33,931 nucleotides of DNA from Deltaproteobacteria bacterium UBA2221 (GTDB lineage: Bacteria > Desulfobacterota > Syntrophorhabdia > Syntrophorhabdales > WCHB1-27). A program made the position numbers and the translations under genes. Below are positions 7,735 through 16,954 of this stretch, piece by piece; positions within the stretch are counted from its first letter, which is position 1; every line of letters starts with the position of its first letter. The stretch is from assembly GCA_002328485.1 (NCBI GenBank), contig DCUF01000016.1:1-33931 (forward strand), given 5' to 3'. The notes beneath the pieces were generated by a model. It was not told where the DNA came from. It was given only the letters and a program-made list of their open reading frames with translations, and did no database searches.

Positions 7735-8790
7735 TTACAGCGCCCGGTCTACAGTTCCACCCCCCATCACCGTATCCCCGTCGTACAGGACTACCGATTG
7801 ACCGGGTGTGACCGAGGAGACAGGGACCCCAAATCTGACAAACATGCGGTCTCCCTGGATGCTGCACGAACAGGGCTGTTCCTTCTGCCTGTAGCGGACC
7901 TTCCCGGTCAGTGGAATGCCGTGAGGGTCTGCGAGAAGATTGATACCGGATGCCACGAGACTCGTTTTCTCGAGGTGCTCCTTGGGGCCAACCACAACGG
8001 TGTTGCTCGCCGTATCGATTTCCAGCACGTAAAGGGGTTCTGAAAAAGGAACCCTAAGCCCCCTGCGCTGACCCACCGTATAGAGGTGAACCCCTTCGTG
8101 GTGGCCGAGGACGCGGCCTTCGAGGGATAGAATCTCGCCCTTTTTGAGAGGCACAAACTGACGAAGGAAGGCCCTATAGTCGCCTTGAGGTATGAAGCAG
8201 ATATCCTGACTCTCTCGAACCCCTGCGTAGTGGGGGTGCTCTTGTTGCATCTTCTCAACCGTCTCGGACTTGATCCGGGATGCGAGGGGAAACAGGATCG
8301 AGGCGAGCCAATCCCTTTTGATACCGTAAAGGAAATAGGACTGATCTTTGGTCTTGTCGGCCGGTTTCTTCAGATGCGGTCCGTCCGGTGCGATATCAAT
8401 GGAGGCGTAATGGCCGGTAGCGATCTGATCCGCTCCTAAAGCCGCTGCCTTGTCTCGAAAGGCCCCAAATTTTATGAAGGTATTGCAGAGAATGCAGGGG
8501 TTTGGCGTTCTGCCGACCCGGTACTCGTCGATAAATCTTGTGATGACATAGCGTTCGAATTCATCCCGCAGATCTATGACATAGTGCGGGATGGAGAGGT
8601 CGTGAGCGATCCTTCGTGCCCGGTTGACCGATGCGGCAGAGCAGCACGCCTTCGGGTTATCGGTGTCTGCCATGCCCTTAGGGAGCAACACAAAGGTGAA
8701 ACCGACTACCTTGTGACCGTGCTCTTTCAACAGGCGGGCGGCGAAGGAGCTGTCGAAACCTCCGCTCATGGCAACAAAGACGGTGCTCAT
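7735..8790 (-). CDS. mnmA: tRNA-specific 2-thiouridylase MnmA
   Basis: Encodes 351 aa, normal for the family. MnmA activates U34 of Lys, Glu and Gln tRNAs with ATP and inserts sulfur passed to it as a persulfide. The PP-loop is at residues 9-15 (SGGFDSS). The catalytic pair is present: C99 in PNPCILCN and C198 in ESQDICFIP, with C102 also conserved. TGHYAS, DQSYFLYG and VGQRRGL are further family signatures. The PP-loop has Phe where most members have Val (SGGVDSS). No clear ribosome site precedes the ATG at 8790. It is divergent from the S41 protease gene and convergent with the split kinase. Confidence 0.95.
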   Translation of the reverse strand: MSTVFVAMSGGFDSSFAARLLKEHGHKVVGFTFVLLPKGMADTDNPKACCSAASVNRARRIAHDLSIPHYVIDLRDEFERYVITRFIDEYRVGRTPNPCILCNTFIKFGAFRDKAAALGADQIATGHYASIDIAPDGPHLKKPADKTKDQSYFLYGIKRDWLASILFPLASRIKSETVEKMQQEHPHYAGVRESQDICFIPQGDYRAFLRQFVPLKKGEILSLEGRVLGHHEGVHLYTVGQRRGLRVPFSEPLYVLEIDTASNTVVVGPKEHLEKTSLVASGINLLADPHGIPLTGKVRYRQKEQPCSCSIQGDRMFVRFGVPVSSVTPGQSVVLYDGDTVMGGGTVDRAL

Positions 8791-8819
8791 CGAGAGATAC
8801 TAACACGGGGTCATGCTAA

Positions 8820-8848
8820 TTGAAAGTTGACCGATATTATAGTAATAT
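8820..8848 (+). promoter_or_regulatory. sigma70-type promoter for the S41 protease
   Basis: TTGAAA (8820-8825), a 17-nt spacer and TAATAT (8843-8848). Transcription would start near 8855, just before the CAGGAGG ribosome site of the gene starting at 8872. It lies in the short divergent gap shared with mnmA. Confidence 0.55.
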
Positions 8849-8871
8849 TGCTCCCAACAGGAGGGCCGTGC

Positions 8872-10179
8872 ATGAAGAAGAAAGTCAAACTCTCTCTAGC
8901 CCTAATTTTTATCTGCGTTTTTCTGGTCGGCTTCCTGGCGGGTGCGCAGGGGAAGAGACCCGTACCCAACGCCGAGGGGCGAGAAATATACGAGTTTCTT
9001 AAGACCTATTCGGACGTCCTTGATATCGTCAAGAAGAACTATGTTGACACCGTAAAGGATCAAGACCTCGTCTACGCCTCTATCAAGGGCATGCTAGAGT
9101 CCCTGGATCCCCATTCCTCCTTTCTCACACCTGATATGTACAAGGAGATGCAGACTGAAACAAAGGGCGAGTTCGGAGGTATCGGCATAGAAATCACCGT
9201 TAAAGACGGTTTCCCCACGGTCATTACGGCCATCGAGGACACGCCGGCTTTTAAGGCCGGCTTGAAGCCATCGGACCATATTGTGAAGATCGACGGCAAG
9301 CCCACGAAGAACATGGGGCTCGTCGATGTGGTGAAGATGATCCGAGGGCCCAAGGGGAAACCGGTTACCCTCACCATCGTACGGGAAGGCTTTTCTGCGC
9401 CGAAAGACTATGAGATCCTGAGGGATGTTATCGTGGTCAAGAGCGTGAAGAGCAAGATGCTCGAGGATGGCTATGGTTATATCCGGATCACCCAGTTTCA
9501 GGAACGAACGGGAAAGGATTTGGATCTGGCGGTGAAGGACCTTACCAAGACCGCAAAAGGCCCTTTGAAAGGGATACTCCTCGATCTGAGGAATAACCCA
9601 GGGGGTCTTCTGGATCAGGCAGCAGAGGTTTCCGACAGGTTCCTCGAGGAGGGGCTTATCACCTACATTGAAGGACGAAAACCTGACCAGAAGGTGAAAT
9701 TCAACGCCCACAGGAAGGATGACTACATGGGCCCCCTCGTGGTGCTCGTGAATGAAGGAAGCGCCAGCGGCTCAGAGATCGTGGCAGGGGCCCTGCAGGA
9801 CACCAGAAGGGCGATAATAGTCGGCATGAAGACCTTTGGGAAGGGCTCTGTCCAGACCATACTGCCCTTGTCCGACGGCTCCGCCGTCAGGCTTACCACC
9901 GCCAAATACTACACCCCGAAGGGTAGATCCATACAGGCTGAGGGAATCGGCCCAGATATCGCCGTGGACAATGACATCACCAAGAGGAAGGAGAAATTCG
10001 TCCCCATCAAGGAGAAAGACCTGAACAAGCACCTTGAAGGGAGCATCCCGACCAAGAGCGAGGAGCCTGCCGAAAACCAGGAGCCCGGTGCGGCGAAGCC
10101 CGGATCGGAAGAGGATGATTTTCAGATGCAGATGGGACTCCAGATTCTGAAGAGCTGGGAGGCATTGAGGGGCAAATAA
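8872..10179 (+). CDS. C-terminal processing protease, S41 family
   Basis: Encodes 435 aa from the ATG at 8872, chosen because CAGGAGGG lies 6-8 nt upstream and a signal anchor (KKKVKLSLALIFICVFLVGFLAGA) follows at once. An in-frame ATG at 8827 lies inside the promoter. Order of domains: signal anchor, helical N-domain (LDPHSSFL motif), PDZ domain (GGIGIEITVKDGFPTV to KIDGKPT) and the S41 core with DLRNNPGGLLDQA, the nucleophile Ser within NEGSASGSEI and the Lys base within KTFGKGSVQT. Such Ser-Lys proteases trim the C-termini of periplasmic proteins or degrade envelope proteins. The C-terminus is a charged low-complexity tail. A strong terminator follows, so this is a single-gene unit. Confidence 0.93.
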   Translation: MKKKVKLSLALIFICVFLVGFLAGAQGKRPVPNAEGREIYEFLKTYSDVLDIVKKNYVDTVKDQDLVYASIKGMLESLDPHSSFLTPDMYKEMQTETKGEFGGIGIEITVKDGFPTVITAIEDTPAFKAGLKPSDHIVKIDGKPTKNMGLVDVVKMIRGPKGKPVTLTIVREGFSAPKDYEILRDVIVVKSVKSKMLEDGYGYIRITQFQERTGKDLDLAVKDLTKTAKGPLKGILLDLRNNPGGLLDQAAEVSDRFLEEGLITYIEGRKPDQKVKFNAHRKDDYMGPLVVLVNEGSASGSEIVAGALQDTRRAIIVGMKTFGKGSVQTILPLSDGSAVRLTTAKYYTPKGRSIQAEGIGPDIAVDNDITKRKEKFVPIKEKDLNKHLEGSIPTKSEEPAENQEPGAAKPGSEEDDFQMQMGLQILKSWEALRGK

Positions 10180-10204
10180 ATCCTGCTGAGCGAAACCATT
10201 TCAA

Positions 10205-10245
10205 GGGCCGGGGACAGAGAACGTCTCTCCCGGCCCTTTTCTTTT
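10205..10245 (+). terminator. rho-independent terminator after the S41 protease
   Basis: GGGCCGGG and CCCGGCCC form the base of a GC-rich hairpin (10205-10236), with GAGA pairing TCTC above a short loop. TTTTCTTTT follows at 10237-10245. It lies 26 nt after the stop codon at 10179. Confidence 0.9.
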
Positions 10246-10356
10246 ATGATGAGCCATCCCATGGCCCTCCTTCTATGCTACACTATACCCTTCCTGGTCG
10301 TCTGTGGGCTGAATACCCATGGCTAAAGGCTGATACCTGATAGCCGCTTATTTCTT

Positions 10357-12117
10357 ATGTTTCTACCTCTATCAAAAAAGGATCTCACAAAGCGTGGATG
10401 GGATGACGTGGACGTCGTCCTCGTTACCGGGGACGCTTACGTAGATCATCCTTCCTACGGAGTCGCCGTGATCGGGCGGGTCCTGGAAGGGGCCGGGCTG
10501 CGTGTTGCTATGATGGCTCAACCAGACTGGCGGAGTGCCGATCCCTTCAAAGAATTTGGCAGGCCTCGACTCTTTTTCGGTGTCACGGCCGGAAATCTGG
10601 ACTCTATGGTAGCCAATTACACAGCCCACAAGAAGACCCGCAAAAGGGATGAATATTCGCCCGGAGGGAAACCGGGTCTGAGGCCCGACCGGGCCGTCAT
10701 CGTCTACTGCAACAGGATCAGAGAGGCCTTCGGCGATATCCCCATCGTACTGGGAGGCATAGAGGCCTCACTGAGAAGGATTGCCCATTACGATTGGTGG
10801 GGCGATAGTGTCCGTCGATCGATTCTCCTCGACGCGAGGGCTGATATCCTTGTCTACGGCATGGGTGAGCGGCAGGTAACCGAGATTGCCAAACGGCTTC
10901 GAAAGGGCAAGGATCTATCCGGGATCAGAGGGACGGCCCTGGTTGGTAATGATCTCCCCGAAGGAGCACTCGAAATCCCCTCCTTCGAAGAGGTTCGCGA
11001 GAACGGATCGAAGTTTAACCAGGCCTTTCGACTCTTTTTCGAGAACGGCACCACCTGTGACGGCCCTGCAGTGGCTCAAAGACACGGCAATAGATACGTA
11101 ATCCAGTATCCCCCTCCAAAGCCTCTCTCTCCATCAGAGCTCGATCGGGTATTCGAGCTTCCCTACGAGCGGAACCCTCATCCGGTCTACGAGGCACTGG
11201 GTGGCATCCCCGGATTCGAGACGGTTCGCTTTTCCCTGATCTCCAACAGGGGGTGCTGCGGGGATTGCAGTTTTTGCTCCTTGTCGCTCCATCAAGGAAA
11301 GGTGATCCAATCACGGAGCATCGAGTCGGTGACCCGGGAGGCCCGTCTGATCTCAGAAAGACCGGACTTCAAGGGCACCATCACCGACGTAGGCGGTCCA
11401 ACGGCCAACCTCTACGGTGCTGCATGCGGCAGGGCGGAGGGACCGTGCTCGCAGCGGTCATGTATGGTCCCCACGAGGTGCCGAAACTTCAGGACCGGTT
11501 ATCGCCGGAGCCTCGATCTATACCGGGCTCTTCGAGGCATCCCCAGGGTGAAACATGTGTTCATAGAAAGCGGAATCAGGTATGACCTCCTGACGGAGAA
11601 AGAGGACCGGCCATTTCTCGCCGAACTCTGTCTCCATCACGTGAGTGGACAGATGAAGGTTGCGCCGGAGCATACCCAGAATTTTGTCGTGCAGCTCATG
11701 AATAAGCCCCCCATCGAGGTATACGAGCGCTTCGAAGGGGCATTCAACGAGGTCAACCAGAGGCTTCCCAAGAAGCGATACCTGGTCAGATATCTCATCA
11801 GCAGCCACCCGGGGGCCACGCTGGACGATGCCCTGCAGATGGCCCTCTATTTCAAGAAGCGACACATTCACCCCGAGCAGGTTCAAGACTTCATGCCTCT
11901 GCCGCTCACCCGTTCTACCTGCATGTACCATACGGGGAGGGACCCTTTTACCGGGGCGCAGGTATACGTTGCCAGAAGCTTTCGGGAGCGGAAGATGCAA
12001 CGGGCCTTGCTACAATGGTGGAGCCCCCAGAACAAGGTTTTGGTGAAAGAGGCCTTACGACTCCTTGAGAGGCGTGATCTGTGGCAGGAATTCAAAGGGG
12101 GCAAAAGCAGCCGATGA
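10357..12117 (+). CDS. YgiQ family (UPF0313) radical SAM protein
   Basis: Encodes 586 aa. The N-terminal third has the YgiQ signature (WDDVDVVLVTGDAYVDHPSYG, VMAQPDW-like segment, GNLDSMVANYT, IVLGGIEASLRRIAHYDWW), resembling a B12-binding-like fold. The radical SAM core starts near residue 295 with the Cys cluster NRGCCGDCSFCSL at about 300-307, giving C-x3-C-x2-C for the 4Fe-4S centre. Later conserved pieces are DVGGPTANLYG, APEHT and QDFMPLPLT. Homologues in enterobacteria are longer at the C-terminus. The reaction is not established for this family. There is no good ribosome site at the ATG, so the start is the least certain part. The stop overlaps the start of the rlmD-like gene in ATGA, implying coupled translation. 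Confidence 0.92.
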   Translation: MFLPLSKKDLTKRGWDDVDVVLVTGDAYVDHPSYGVAVIGRVLEGAGLRVAMMAQPDWRSADPFKEFGRPRLFFGVTAGNLDSMVANYTAHKKTRKRDEYSPGGKPGLRPDRAVIVYCNRIREAFGDIPIVLGGIEASLRRIAHYDWWGDSVRRSILLDARADILVYGMGERQVTEIAKRLRKGKDLSGIRGTALVGNDLPEGALEIPSFEEVRENGSKFNQAFRLFFENGTTCDGPAVAQRHGNRYVIQYPPPKPLSPSELDRVFELPYERNPHPVYEALGGIPGFETVRFSLISNRGCCGDCSFCSLSLHQGKVIQSRSIESVTREARLISERPDFKGTITDVGGPTANLYGAACGRAEGPCSQRSCMVPTRCRNFRTGYRRSLDLYRALRGIPRVKHVFIESGIRYDLLTEKEDRPFLAELCLHHVSGQMKVAPEHTQNFVVQLMNKPPIEVYERFEGAFNEVNQRLPKKRYLVRYLISSHPGATLDDALQMALYFKKRHIHPEQVQDFMPLPLTRSTCMYHTGRDPFTGAQVYVARSFRERKMQRALLQWWSPQNKVLVKEALRLLERRDLWQEFKGGKSSR

Positions 12118-13475
12118 GTAGCACCGAATCCCAGCCGTCGGGAACCGTTCCTGTTGAGATTTCCGACTTTGCTATGCCTCGCGACCTGGGCGTGGGACGG
12201 TGGGAGGGGCGAGTCATATTCGTTCCCGGGGCAGTTCCCGGTGACAGGGTCCGGGCGGAACTTGGCCGGGGAGGCAAGGCCTTCATCTACGGGCGGATGG
12301 TTGGGCTGGAGAGCGCCTCGCCTTGGAGACGAGAGCCGCCTTGTCCCCATTTCGGCTCCTGCGGCGGCTGCTCGTTGCTCCACTTCGACTATGTACAGCA
12401 GTTGGAACTCAAGAGGAGGCATCTGGTCGAAACGTTCCGCAGGGTAGGGGGGTTTAAGGTCGATCCGACTGTTGTTTCTCCCTCGACTCCATCGGTGGAT
12501 CGGTTCTTTTATCGGGGGAAGATCGAACTGGCATGCAGAGGACGGGCCGGTAATGCAGTGCTCGGGTTGAGGAAACGGGTCTCGCCTTTCGAGCCTTACC
12601 ACGGGGAGGTTACCCCCATAGATTCGTGCGCCATCTTCAGCCGGCGACTGGGTGAGATCTTGCCGGCCCTGCGTGAATACATGGCCCGGTTCGACGTTCC
12701 GGCCTTCGACGAGAAGCTCGGGCGCGGATTTTTGAAGGAGATTACGGTACGGGAGTCAAAATCGACCGGAGACATGATGCTTGTTTTCGACACAGGAAGA
12801 GGCGAGCTCCCGGGAGCTCAATCCCTTATCCAATCGGTGCAGAGGGCGGAGCCGTCGGTGAAAAGCATCTGCCGACTTTACAACGGACGAACGGAGACGC
12901 TGAGAGGACAGGGATGGATAGAGGAGACGGTCGGAGAGCTGAGCTTTCAGATCAGCCCGACGGTCTTCTTCCAGCCGAATCCCAAAACGGCCCATCTCCT
13001 CTACGAAAAGGTTATCGAGTTTGCCCGTTCTTTCGAAGCCAAGGGAGTGATGGGCCTCTACTGCGGCATGGGAACATTGGAGATGACCCTCTCCCGGTCC
13101 ATTGAATGGGTTGAGGGCTACGACGCGGAACCGGAGAATATAAGGAATGCCAGGCGCAACTGCGAAATCAATGGAATACGCAACTGCCGGTTCCATGCGA
13201 AAAGGGTCGAGGAGATCGACCTTCAACGGGTAGGAAGACCCTTCGATCTTGCCGTTGTCGACCCACCAAGGACCGGCATGAGCAAGCTTGCCCTGAAATC
13301 ACTGGTGGATCTCAGTGTTCCGGCCATTGCCTATGTCTCCTGTGATCCTGCCACCCTTGCCCGGGATCTGAATGGTCTCATGGCCGGCGGCTATCGGCTA
13401 ATCCAGGTCATGCCCTTCGATTTCTTTCCCCACACATCACATCTCGAAACCCTGGTTTTTCTACAGAAAAAGTAG
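12114..13475 (+). CDS. rlmD: 23S rRNA (uracil-5-)-methyltransferase, RlmD/RumA family
   Basis: Encodes 453 aa from the ATG that overlaps the ygiQ stop by 4 nt (ATGA). An N-terminal TRAM/OB domain (residues 12-68) is followed by a 4Fe-4S motif C77-x5-C83-x2-C86 with the fourth ligand at C172. The methyltransferase domain has the SAM motif GLYCGMGTLEM, VVDPPRTGM and the catalytic Cys in YVSCDPATLARDL. A C-terminal Glu in the SHLETLV segment is the usual general base. Enzymes of this type add a methyl to C5 of a uridine such as U1939 of 23S rRNA. The exact target (1939, 747 or a tRNA site) cannot be assigned from sequence alone. The gene ends 4 bp from the convergent M3 peptidase. Confidence 0.92.
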   Translation: MSSTESQPSGTVPVEISDFAMPRDLGVGRWEGRVIFVPGAVPGDRVRAELGRGGKAFIYGRMVGLESASPWRREPPCPHFGSCGGCSLLHFDYVQQLELKRRHLVETFRRVGGFKVDPTVVSPSTPSVDRFFYRGKIELACRGRAGNAVLGLRKRVSPFEPYHGEVTPIDSCAIFSRRLGEILPALREYMARFDVPAFDEKLGRGFLKEITVRESKSTGDMMLVFDTGRGELPGAQSLIQSVQRAEPSVKSICRLYNGRTETLRGQGWIEETVGELSFQISPTVFFQPNPKTAHLLYEKVIEFARSFEAKGVMGLYCGMGTLEMTLSRSIEWVEGYDAEPENIRNARRNCEINGIRNCRFHAKRVEEIDLQRVGRPFDLAVVDPPRTGMSKLALKSLVDLSVPAIAYVSCDPATLARDLNGLMAGGYRLIQVMPFDFFPHTSHLETLVFLQKK

Positions 13476-13479
13476 ATGC

Positions 13480-15174
13480 TCAGAATTTCGAGGAATCTGT
13501 CCTTGATAGCCATTCTCGCACTGGTTGGACGGCCCCTTCCAACACACCTGGCTCAAAGGGCGATTCCAGTCCGCCAATCCTTACCAATTCCAGGAAGGCG
13601 GCACTGCCCCCTGCCTTGCAGAGGCTGAGATAGTAGGACCACGCCGATCCCCGGTCTTCCCGAAATCTTTCCCAGTACTGAATGGCGCAGACCTGAGCCA
13701 AGGTATAATCAATATAGTAAAAAGGTGCCTCGTAGATATGACGCTGAGACTGCCAGAACCCACCCTCTTCGAGATAGGTATTTCCGGTGAAATCCCGGTA
13801 TGGAAGGTATTTCTTTTCCAACTCGCGCCATACTGTGAACCGTTCCTTTGGTGAAAGTCCCGGATTAGCGTAAACAACATGCTGGAATTCGTCCACCAGG
13901 GCGCCGTAAGGGATAAACATAAGGGCATCGGAGAGGTGCATGAAACGATACTTGTCGGCTTCAGGACCGAAAAACCATTCCATCCACGGCCAGGTAATGA
14001 ACTCCATACTCATGGAGTGGATCTCCGCGGCTTCCATGGTCGGCCAGACGTATTCCGGGATGTCGAAACCCCTGCTCATGTGTGCTTGAAAGGCATGCCC
14101 CGCTTCGTGGGTCAGGACATCCACATCGCCCGAGGTGCCGTTGAAATTGGAGAAGATGAAGGGCGCCTTGTACCTGGGTATCCAGGAGCAATAGCCACCT
14201 CCTGCCTTACCGGTACGGGTTTCGAGGTCCATCAGACCCTCGTCCAGCATGCGATCAATAAACTGAGCGGTCTCCTCGGAAAGGGCGTGGTACATCTCTT
14301 TACCCCTGTAGATAATGTCCTGTGCACTGCCCAGGGGTTTTGGATTGCCCGTGTTGAATCTGAAGGGAAGATCGTAATAATAGAGATGCTCCAGGTTCAG
14401 CCGGATTCTCTGATCTTCCCTAAGGGCGTTGGCAACGGGAAGGATCGTTTGCTTGATAGAATCGCGGTAGTTATGGACCATGGGAGCATCATAGTCAAGC
14501 CGGGACATTCTCAGGTAGGCGAGAGGAATAAAGTTTTCAAAACCCAGCTTCCCGGCCATACTGTTTCTCACATGAACAAGGCTGTCGTAGATCGAATCGA
14601 GCTTTTGGCGATTCTGGGAGAGAAAACCGAAATAGGCCTCAGAGGCCAAACGGCGTGTTTCCCGGTTTGATGACTCGCGATAGGGTCCGAGGCCGGAGAG
14701 GTTCAATTTCCTGCCGTCGAAATCTATCTGCGCCGATGCGAGAAGCTTCATGTATTCGGTACACAAGCGGTTTTCTTCGGCAAGGTCCTCCATAATCTCC
14801 GGCTTAAAGGTCTTCTGGGCCGCTTCAGCCAGGGCAAAAAGGCGGCTCCCAAGGCCATTTTCCAATTCCTGCCTGAAAGGGGAACTCGTGAGGGCCTTGT
14901 AGTACTCGTCTATCAATGCCTGATAACGGGGGGAATTCTCGTCAAAGAATGAGGACTCCCCGTCGTAGAAAACGTCACGGGTATCGATGGTCTGTCGTAT
15001 ACGCGCGAGACTCATGGCGGTATCGACGTCCTCTCGAATGAGGTTGATCTCACCAATGATATCAGCCTGGCTGTTGGCGCTGCCGGCATTGACGAGAGCA
15101 TCTATCTTCTGTCGGAAATGGGACTCCAGTTCATCGAAATCCGGCCGTTGATACGCCATATCGGAAAACCGCAT
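13480..15174 (-). CDS. M3 family oligoendopeptidase (PepF-like)
   Basis: Encodes 564 aa from the ATG at 15174, which has AAGGAGG 5 nt upstream; the frame extends 7 codons further but without a ribosome site. The zinc site is present as TLHEAGH-type sequence, here VLTHEAGHAFQAHMS, with the third ligand Glu in the downstream segment MEAAEIHSMSMEF. Other family marks are GGYCSWIPRYKAPFIFSNF and DALMFIPYGALVDEFQH. It has no signal peptide and should be a cytoplasmic peptidase that cleaves short peptides. It is divergent from the UPF0261 gene and convergent with rlmD. Confidence 0.93.
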   Translation of the reverse strand: MRFSDMAYQRPDFDELESHFRQKIDALVNAGSANSQADIIGEINLIREDVDTAMSLARIRQTIDTRDVFYDGESSFFDENSPRYQALIDEYYKALTSSPFRQELENGLGSRLFALAEAAQKTFKPEIMEDLAEENRLCTEYMKLLASAQIDFDGRKLNLSGLGPYRESSNRETRRLASEAYFGFLSQNRQKLDSIYDSLVHVRNSMAGKLGFENFIPLAYLRMSRLDYDAPMVHNYRDSIKQTILPVANALREDQRIRLNLEHLYYYDLPFRFNTGNPKPLGSAQDIIYRGKEMYHALSEETAQFIDRMLDEGLMDLETRTGKAGGGYCSWIPRYKAPFIFSNFNGTSGDVDVLTHEAGHAFQAHMSRGFDIPEYVWPTMEAAEIHSMSMEFITWPWMEWFFGPEADKYRFMHLSDALMFIPYGALVDEFQHVVYANPGLSPKERFTVWRELEKKYLPYRDFTGNTYLEEGGFWQSQRHIYEAPFYYIDYTLAQVCAIQYWERFREDRGSAWSYYLSLCKAGGSAAFLELVRIGGLESPFEPGVLEGAVQPVREWLSRTDSSKF

Positions 15175-15309
15175 AAATCCTCCTTTTATTTCCACATATT
15201 ATATGGTTTTCCGGGAAGGGTTTCAAACGGAAGCTGTGCACAGATAAGGTTATGGCAATGGCCTGGGACCGACCGATCATGAACCTTTCTTGAAAAGGGG
15301 GTCTGTTCG

Positions 15310-15338
15310 TTGACAGGAGAGGACATCACTGATAATAT
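15310..15338 (+). promoter_or_regulatory. strong sigma70-type promoter for the UPF0261 gene
   Basis: TTGACA (15310-15315), a 17-nt spacer and TAATAT (15333-15338), one of the best promoter matches in the window. Transcription near 15345 would give a leader of about 110 nt before the ATG at 15456. Confidence 0.65.
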
Positions 15339-15455
15339 CCGGGGTAAAATCGTGTGGAAAGCAGTGGCGAAGCCTGCGAGAAAAGAGTGATGAACCAACA
15401 TTCGGCCTCACAAACGGTACAGATAGCTCGCAAAAACATGTTGGGAGGAAAGAGA

Positions 15456-16673
15456 ATGGATTTTACACCTACCGTACTTGTCGCGGCTACCATGGATACA
15501 AAGGCGGAAGAAGCTGCCTACGTCCGAGCTTGCCTCGGCGAAGTGGATGTAAAGACGCTGCTGATGGATGTGGGGATCATCGGCAGAAGCCCGATCGATG
15601 TGGATGTGAGCCGCGATGCTGTCGTTCGCGCGGCGGGCTATGCCTTGACCGACGTTCAGGACCTAAAACATGAAGGCAGGGCATCTCGAGTAATGATTGC
15701 GGGGGCCACTCGGCTTGCCCAAGAGCTGTACCGAGAGGGACGGATCAACGCCCTTGTCGGCCTGGGTGGCTCAGTAGGAACGGACATATGCACTGCCGTC
15801 ATGCGGGCGTTCCCCGTCGGATTTCCAAAGGTCATGATATCTACCCTGGCCTCCCACGACGTTCGCCCCTTTGTCGGTACAAAGGATATCCTTATGTTCC
15901 CCACCATATGCGATCTTAATGGGGTAAACCGTATTCTGAAGAAAATCTTGAAGAACGCTGCTCTGGCGGCGGCGGGCATGGCGAGGCAGACCTTTCAACA
16001 AAACGGCGATGCGAGGCCCCTCGTATTCATCGGGACGTTGGGAACGAGCGAGCCCTCAGCCCTCAGAATAAAACAGGCTATCGAGGCAAAAGGACGAGAA
16101 GTGATCATCTTCCATACCACGGGGGTCGGCGGTCAGGCTATGGAGGAAATGATCAGGGAAGGCCAGGCCGATATCGTGGTGGAGATATCTGCCCAAGAAC
16201 TTGTGGCCCACCTGCTCGACGGGGATTACGACGCTGGACCTGATCGACTTTCTGCGGCGCTGCAACGAGGTGTCCCGACCCTCTTAGTCCCCGGGTGTAC
16301 CGACTTTATCGTATGCGGTCCCCTGGGGATTGCGCAGAAGCAGTTTCCGAATCGACAATACCATCGCCATAACGCGGCCATCACGGCCATCCGTACCCTG
16401 CACGAGGAGTCGGAAATGGTGGCCCGGGCCATGGCAAAATTGTGTAACGAGGCCAAGGGCCCGAGGGCCGTTGCCGTGCCGCTGGGCGGCTTCTCGGGGT
16501 TTGATCGGCCCGAAGGCCCCCTGTATGACCCCGAAGCTCCGAAGATCATGACCGAGGTGTTCAGGAAGATGCTGGGCCCTGAGACGTCACTGCACGTCTC
16601 GCCTCGTCATATAAATGACCCTGAGTTCGGCGAGCTTCTCATCGATATCGTCCGGTCCTGGATTAAGGACTAG
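15456..16673 (+). CDS. UPF0261 / Tm-1-like ATP-binding domain protein
   Basis: Encodes 405 aa. The start at 15456 follows GGGAGGA and begins with the family N-terminus PTVLVAATMDTKAEEAAYVRACL. Other shared motifs are VDVGIIG-like LLMDVGIIGRSPIDVDVSR, the Gly-rich GLGGSVGTDICTAVMRAFPVGFPKVMISTLAS and a second domain with FHTTGVGGQAMEEMI, VPGCTDF and LGGFSGFDRPEGPLYDP. Homologues include the nucleotide-binding domain of the plant Tm-1 resistance protein. The bacterial function is unknown, although some copies occur in catabolic clusters. It has a promoter of its own and a terminator at 16742-16766, so it is a single-gene unit. The frame is open from a GTG at 15354, but that start lacks a ribosome site. 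Confidence 0.9.
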   Translation: MDFTPTVLVAATMDTKAEEAAYVRACLGEVDVKTLLMDVGIIGRSPIDVDVSRDAVVRAAGYALTDVQDLKHEGRASRVMIAGATRLAQELYREGRINALVGLGGSVGTDICTAVMRAFPVGFPKVMISTLASHDVRPFVGTKDILMFPTICDLNGVNRILKKILKNAALAAAGMARQTFQQNGDARPLVFIGTLGTSEPSALRIKQAIEAKGREVIIFHTTGVGGQAMEEMIREGQADIVVEISAQELVAHLLDGDYDAGPDRLSAALQRGVPTLLVPGCTDFIVCGPLGIAQKQFPNRQYHRHNAAITAIRTLHEESEMVARAMAKLCNEAKGPRAVAVPLGGFSGFDRPEGPLYDPEAPKIMTEVFRKMLGPETSLHVSPRHINDPEFGELLIDIVRSWIKD

Positions 16674-16741
16674 TCAGGCTCGTCGCAACCCGGTGAGCAA
16701 TGCGGGGAACACGTTTTTCGTATAGATTGCAGTGCCGGTCT

Positions 16742-16766
16742 GGACGGGTGTCCCGTCCGCCTTTTT
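16742..16766 (+). terminator. probable rho-independent terminator after the UPF0261 gene
   Basis: GGACGGG and CCCGTCC (16742-16758) form a perfect 7-bp stem with a 3-nt loop. GCC and then five T (16762-16766) follow. It lies about 70 nt after the stop codon. The rest of the gap up to 16954 shows no gene or clear motif. Confidence 0.6.
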
Positions 16767-16954
16767 CGGTCTGAGGCTCGATAGAGTTGCCCCATCCATA
16801 ACCAGTCTGAGGTCGCCGTTTTAGGGCTTGGCAGGATTTTCTGTCCTTCGCCGTACAGGTATGCCTTTACACGGAGTATAGGAATAGTTATTGTGTAATA
16901 GAGCAAAGGTGCCCGGTGCGATAAGCCGGAGATCAATCACAGGGAGGAGGGGAT

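Noticed and set aside
13879..14670. A 263-codon plus-strand open frame across the M3 peptidase
   Set aside because: It lies antisense to the zinc-peptidase coding region with HEAGH, and reads as low-complexity mirror text.
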